From a virus: 44,511 bases of DNA. Below, piece after piece: positions 42,718-44,511 of the stretch. Under the pieces are notes generated by a model. It was not told where the DNA came from, did not search any database, and saw only the letters and a list, made by a program, of their open reading frames with translations. The DNA lies in the IMG/VR virus record IMGVR_UViG_3300023176_006733, positions 1 through 44,511 of that record, one strand, 5' to 3'. The first letter of the stretch is position 1, and each line of letters begins with the position of its first letter. The position numbers and the translations under genes are program-made.

Positions 42718-43313
42718 TGCCCATATCTATCAGCGAATTTAGAACAAAGATAAATCTAAATAAAAGTGTTACTCCTGTAAACAGGTTTGAAGTAAGATTT
42801 AAAAATAGTTTAAATCAAACGTATAATCCAGAAAACCTAAGTTTTTTTTGTGAAATTGCAGAATTGCCGGGTAGGAATTTATTAACTACAGAAGAAAGAA
42901 TGTACGGACCAATAAGAAAAATTGCTTATGGCAGCTCTTATGTAGAAACCAATATGACTTTCTTATGCACAAACAATGGAATGTTGGAAAAAAGATATTT
43001 TGATGAATGGATGGACAATATCATACATCCAACATCATTTGACACTAATTACTATGAAAATTATACAAAAGAAATAGATTTAAGCATTTTTACAGAAACA
43101 AATGAATTAGTATATTTCTGTACATTCTATGAAGCATATCCAACTCTAGTCAGTGGAATTTCATTAAACGCTGCAGCAAAAGATGATTATGCTAAAATAA
43201 ATGTAACTTTTTCATATAGATATTGGTTGAGAAATAGTGATCAAAATACAAATCTTGATACTATTTTAGATACCAATTTTGAAATGAGGCGTCAATATGG
43301 AATTGGGCCATAG
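42717..43313 (+). CDS. Tail-tube-fold protein (gp19/gp54-like)
   Basis: A 198-residue protein with the tail-tube barrel pattern. NRFEVRFKN is the first strand, then LSFFCEIAELPGRNLLTTEE with the typical Cys/Ala-x-x-LPG turn, YGPIRKIAYGSSYVETNMTF, FDEWMDNIIHP, EIDLSIFTE, FYEAYPTLVSGISLNAAAKD, and a closing INVTFSYRYW strand. T4 gp19 has the same order (FQCKATALPAG, FVDWQ, GLWPTNVGELQLDW, VTLALDYW). Being in the head-completion/hub cluster rather than beside the sheath gene, it is more likely a specialised baseplate tube ring (gp54-type initiator) than the main tube protein. AAGGA sits about 9 nt upstream of ATG, inside the preceding gene. Confidence 0.72.
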   Translation: MPISISEFRTKINLNKSVTPVNRFEVRFKNSLNQTYNPENLSFFCEIAELPGRNLLTTEERMYGPIRKIAYGSSYVETNMTFLCTNNGMLEKRYFDEWMDNIIHPTSFDTNYYENYTKEIDLSIFTETNELVYFCTFYEAYPTLVSGISLNAAAKDDYAKINVTFSYRYWLRNSDQNTNLDTILDTNFEMRRQYGIGP

Positions 43314-43407
43314 GCTAATAGTATTGACTTATATTATAATCACATAACAAAAATCAATTGTTAAAAATTGATTTAAATTGAAAATTTTTAATGACACAGG
43401 CAAAATT
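43314..43407 (+). promoter_or_regulatory. Intergenic gap before gp26 with AT-rich hairpin and -10-like box
   Basis: At 94 nt this is the longest non-coding stretch in the window if gp26 starts at 43408. It holds TATAAT at 43335-43340, a possible sigma-70-type -10 with no matching -35 at 17 nt. It also holds an 8-bp inverted repeat (43351-43358 with 43367-43374, 8-nt loop, one G-C pair) followed by A/T-rich sequence. Either a weak terminator or a promoter region would make sense here; neither is strong. Confidence 0.3.
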
Positions 43408-44142
43408 ATGTTACCGAAATTAGACATACCTACTTATGAAATAAGTCTAGTATCAAATGATCAAAAAATAAAATTTAGACCTTTTTTGGTGAAAGAGGAA
43501 AAAATATTATTAATGGCACTGGAATCTGGACAAGAAAATGATATATTAAGGGCTATAAAACAAATACTACAAAATTGTATCATAACAGAAATAAATATAG
43601 ATGATCTTCCATTATTCGATCTTCAATATATTTTCTTACAACTTAGAGCAAGATCTGTAGGAGAAACTATTGAAGTTAGATTGAGACACAGGGATGGTAT
43701 AAACAAAAATGGTGTTGAATGTGACGGAACTCAACTAATTAAAATAAACATTGATGAAATAAGACCATCAAAAAATAAAAAATTAGAACCGAAGATTGAA
43801 CTATCCAAAGATATCGGAATAGTTTTAAAATATCCTACTGTAGATATTCTTGATAAGATTTCAACAACATCAAATACGCAAGGAATATTAGACAACACTT
43901 TTGAGATAGTTGCAGAATCTGTCGATTACATATATGAAAAAGATGAAATATATCATAGAAAAGACCATAAAAAAGAAGAATTTGTAGAATTTTTAAATAA
44001 TTTAAATTCAGAACAATTTGAAAAAATAAAAGAGTTTTTTTCAAATATGCCAACTATGTCTTTGACCAAAAACTATAGATGTAAAAAATGCGGAATTGAT
44101 GAAGAATTAGAATTGAAAACATTAGAAGATTTTTTTTCGTGA
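43408..44142 (+). CDS. 26: Baseplate hub assembly protein, gp26-like
   Basis: I place the start at the ATG at 43408 (244 aa, MLPKLDIPTYEISL), which matches the family opening and has AGG 7 nt upstream. An in-frame TTG at 43378 would add ten unlikely residues. Family landmarks are KFRPFLVKEEKILLMALESG, IKQILQNC, LPLFDLQYIFLQLRARSVGE, and DIGIVLKYPTVDIL. The end carries YRCKKCGIDEELELKTLEDF, where a CxxC pair may be half of a zinc site; a cysteine near residue 111 could contribute. T4 gp26 is 208 aa and acts in central hub assembly. The gene is followed by a gp51-like gene with a 4-nt overlap, the hub-assembly pairing seen in T4. Confidence 0.87.
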   Translation: MLPKLDIPTYEISLVSNDQKIKFRPFLVKEEKILLMALESGQENDILRAIKQILQNCIITEINIDDLPLFDLQYIFLQLRARSVGETIEVRLRHRDGINKNGVECDGTQLIKINIDEIRPSKNKKLEPKIELSKDIGIVLKYPTVDILDKISTTSNTQGILDNTFEIVAESVDYIYEKDEIYHRKDHKKEEFVEFLNNLNSEQFEKIKEFFSNMPTMSLTKNYRCKKCGIDEELELKTLEDFFS

Positions 44143-44330
44143 GCCTGTGTCATAGTTCATTAGAAAATTATTATATTTTAAATTTTAATTTAATGCAACA
44201 TCACAAATATAGTTTATCAGATCTGGATAACATGATGCCTTATGAACGTGACATTTATGTTACTTTATTGTCGAATTTTATTAAAGAAGAAAATGAAAGA
44301 TTAAAACAACAACAATTAGCGAGAAAATAA
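44139..44330 (+). CDS. 51: Hub assembly catalyst, gp51-like small protein
   Basis: A 63-residue protein starting at a GTG that overlaps the gp26 TGA (GTGA). The GTG start is preferred over the ATG at 44193 because the upstream residues (ENYYILNFNLMQHHKYSL) belong to the conserved part. The core LSDLDNMMPYERDIYVTLLS, then NFIKEENERLKQQQ, is the pattern of short gp51-like proteins placed after gp26 in marine T4-like phages. T4 gp51 is longer (249 aa), so likeness is only partial. The hub-assembly role is inferred from the family and neighbourhood. It overlaps the next gene by 1 nt (TAATG). Confidence 0.65.
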   Translation: MSLCHSSLENYYILNFNLMQHHKYSLSDLDNMMPYERDIYVTLLSNFIKEENERLKQQQLARK

Positions 44331-44511
44331 TGCCCCAAGAAAAAAATTTTTCTAATTTAATTAATTATGCTAGAGAAAATTTTAAAAATAAAAATGAAAA
44401 AAGTAATGATATTGAAAAAAATTTAAAAAATATAACTCCAAGTATAAAAGGTATTCTAAAAAATACAAATTCGATTAGTGGAAATTTAGACATACAATTA
44501 AATTCTCAGCG
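44330..44511 (+). CDS. Start of a further hub/tape-measure-region gene, cut by right edge
   Basis: An open frame of 60 codons from ATG overlapping the previous TAA and running off the window. The visible part is Asn/Lys-rich and helical (INYARENFKNKNEKSNDIEK, then NLKNITPSIKGILKNTNSIS). In T4 the genes after 51 include the hub/tape-measure gene 29. Marine T4-like phages often have a long structural gene with this helical, N/K-rich opening here, so a tape-measure role is plausible but unproven from 60 residues. Confidence 0.62.
   Translation, partial: MPQEKNFSNLINYARENFKNKNEKSNDIEKNLKNITPSIKGILKNTNSISGNLDIQLNSQ

Noticed and set aside
43378-43407. TTG start for gp26
   Set aside because: The extra ten residues (KIFNDTGKI and the initiator) do not match the family opening MLPKLD, and the ATG at 43408 has AGG at good spacing.
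1-44511. CRISPR arrays, tRNA genes, insertion sequences, integrase or attachment sites
   Set aside because: No regularly spaced direct repeats, cloverleaf-like segments with CCA-type ends, transposase motifs or integrase motifs were seen on reading. tRNAs were not searched with a tool.

Overview
The window is a block of virion structural genes from a T4-like (myovirus-type) phage. It is strongly AT-rich (roughly 30% G+C by eye) and very tightly packed. Gene content and order match the exo-T4-even marine myoviruses, meaning the cyanophage and pelagiphage type: a gp25-gp6-gp7-gp8 baseplate wedge run, a large DUF4815-type protein, gp13-gp14-gp15-gp16, a gp5 without a lysozyme domain, and a separate gp4/gp26/gp51 cluster. 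The low G+C suggests a low-G+C marine bacterial host such as SAR11; that is inference, and nothing in the window names the host. I saw no tRNA, IS element, CRISPR array or integrase. All family calls were made by reading motifs from memory; no search was run.

Layout. (1) 41657 down to 3244, minus strand: one 38-kb head-to-tail gene train with gaps of 0-21 bp or short overlaps. In reading order it holds two gp48/gp54-family tube-cap paralogs, gp53, a gp27-like hub, gp5, a 60-aa coiled-coil protein, a 1124-aa virion protein, a 1358-aa Ig-like-repeat protein, a 110-aa protein, gp25, gp6, gp7, gp8, a 2288-aa DUF4815-type protein, a 71-aa coiled-coil protein, a 1562-aa fibre, gp13 and gp14. (2) 2894-3247, plus strand: one small beta-rich virion-type gene inserted against the flow, ending tail-to-tail with gp14. 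(3) 2842 to the left edge, minus strand: gp15, a small lipoprotein, small terminase gp16, and a truncated protein of at least 391 residues that sits where large terminase gp17 would be expected. (4) 41699 to the right edge, plus strand: head-completion nuclease gp4, a 191-aa conserved unknown, a tube-fold protein, gp26, a gp51-like protein and the start of one further gene, possibly the gp29-type tape measure.

Function. The genes together build the baseplate hub (gp27, gp5, gp26, gp51), wedges (gp53, gp25, gp6, gp7, gp8), tube cap (gp48/gp54 family), neck and tail completion (gp13, gp14, gp15), fibres and decorations, plus head completion (gp4) and packaging initiation (gp16).

Unusual points. 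Three genes (the counter-strand gene at 2894, the 191-aa gene at 42142, and gp8) have a late-promoter-like TAAATA core followed by exactly 5 nt and then ATG, with no Shine-Dalgarno. This suggests leaderless late mRNAs. Several core T4 proteins are greatly enlarged by two recurring beta-repeat modules, and gp14 also carries an apparent LamG/concanavalin-like domain. A lipoprotein gene sits inside the neck/packaging operon.
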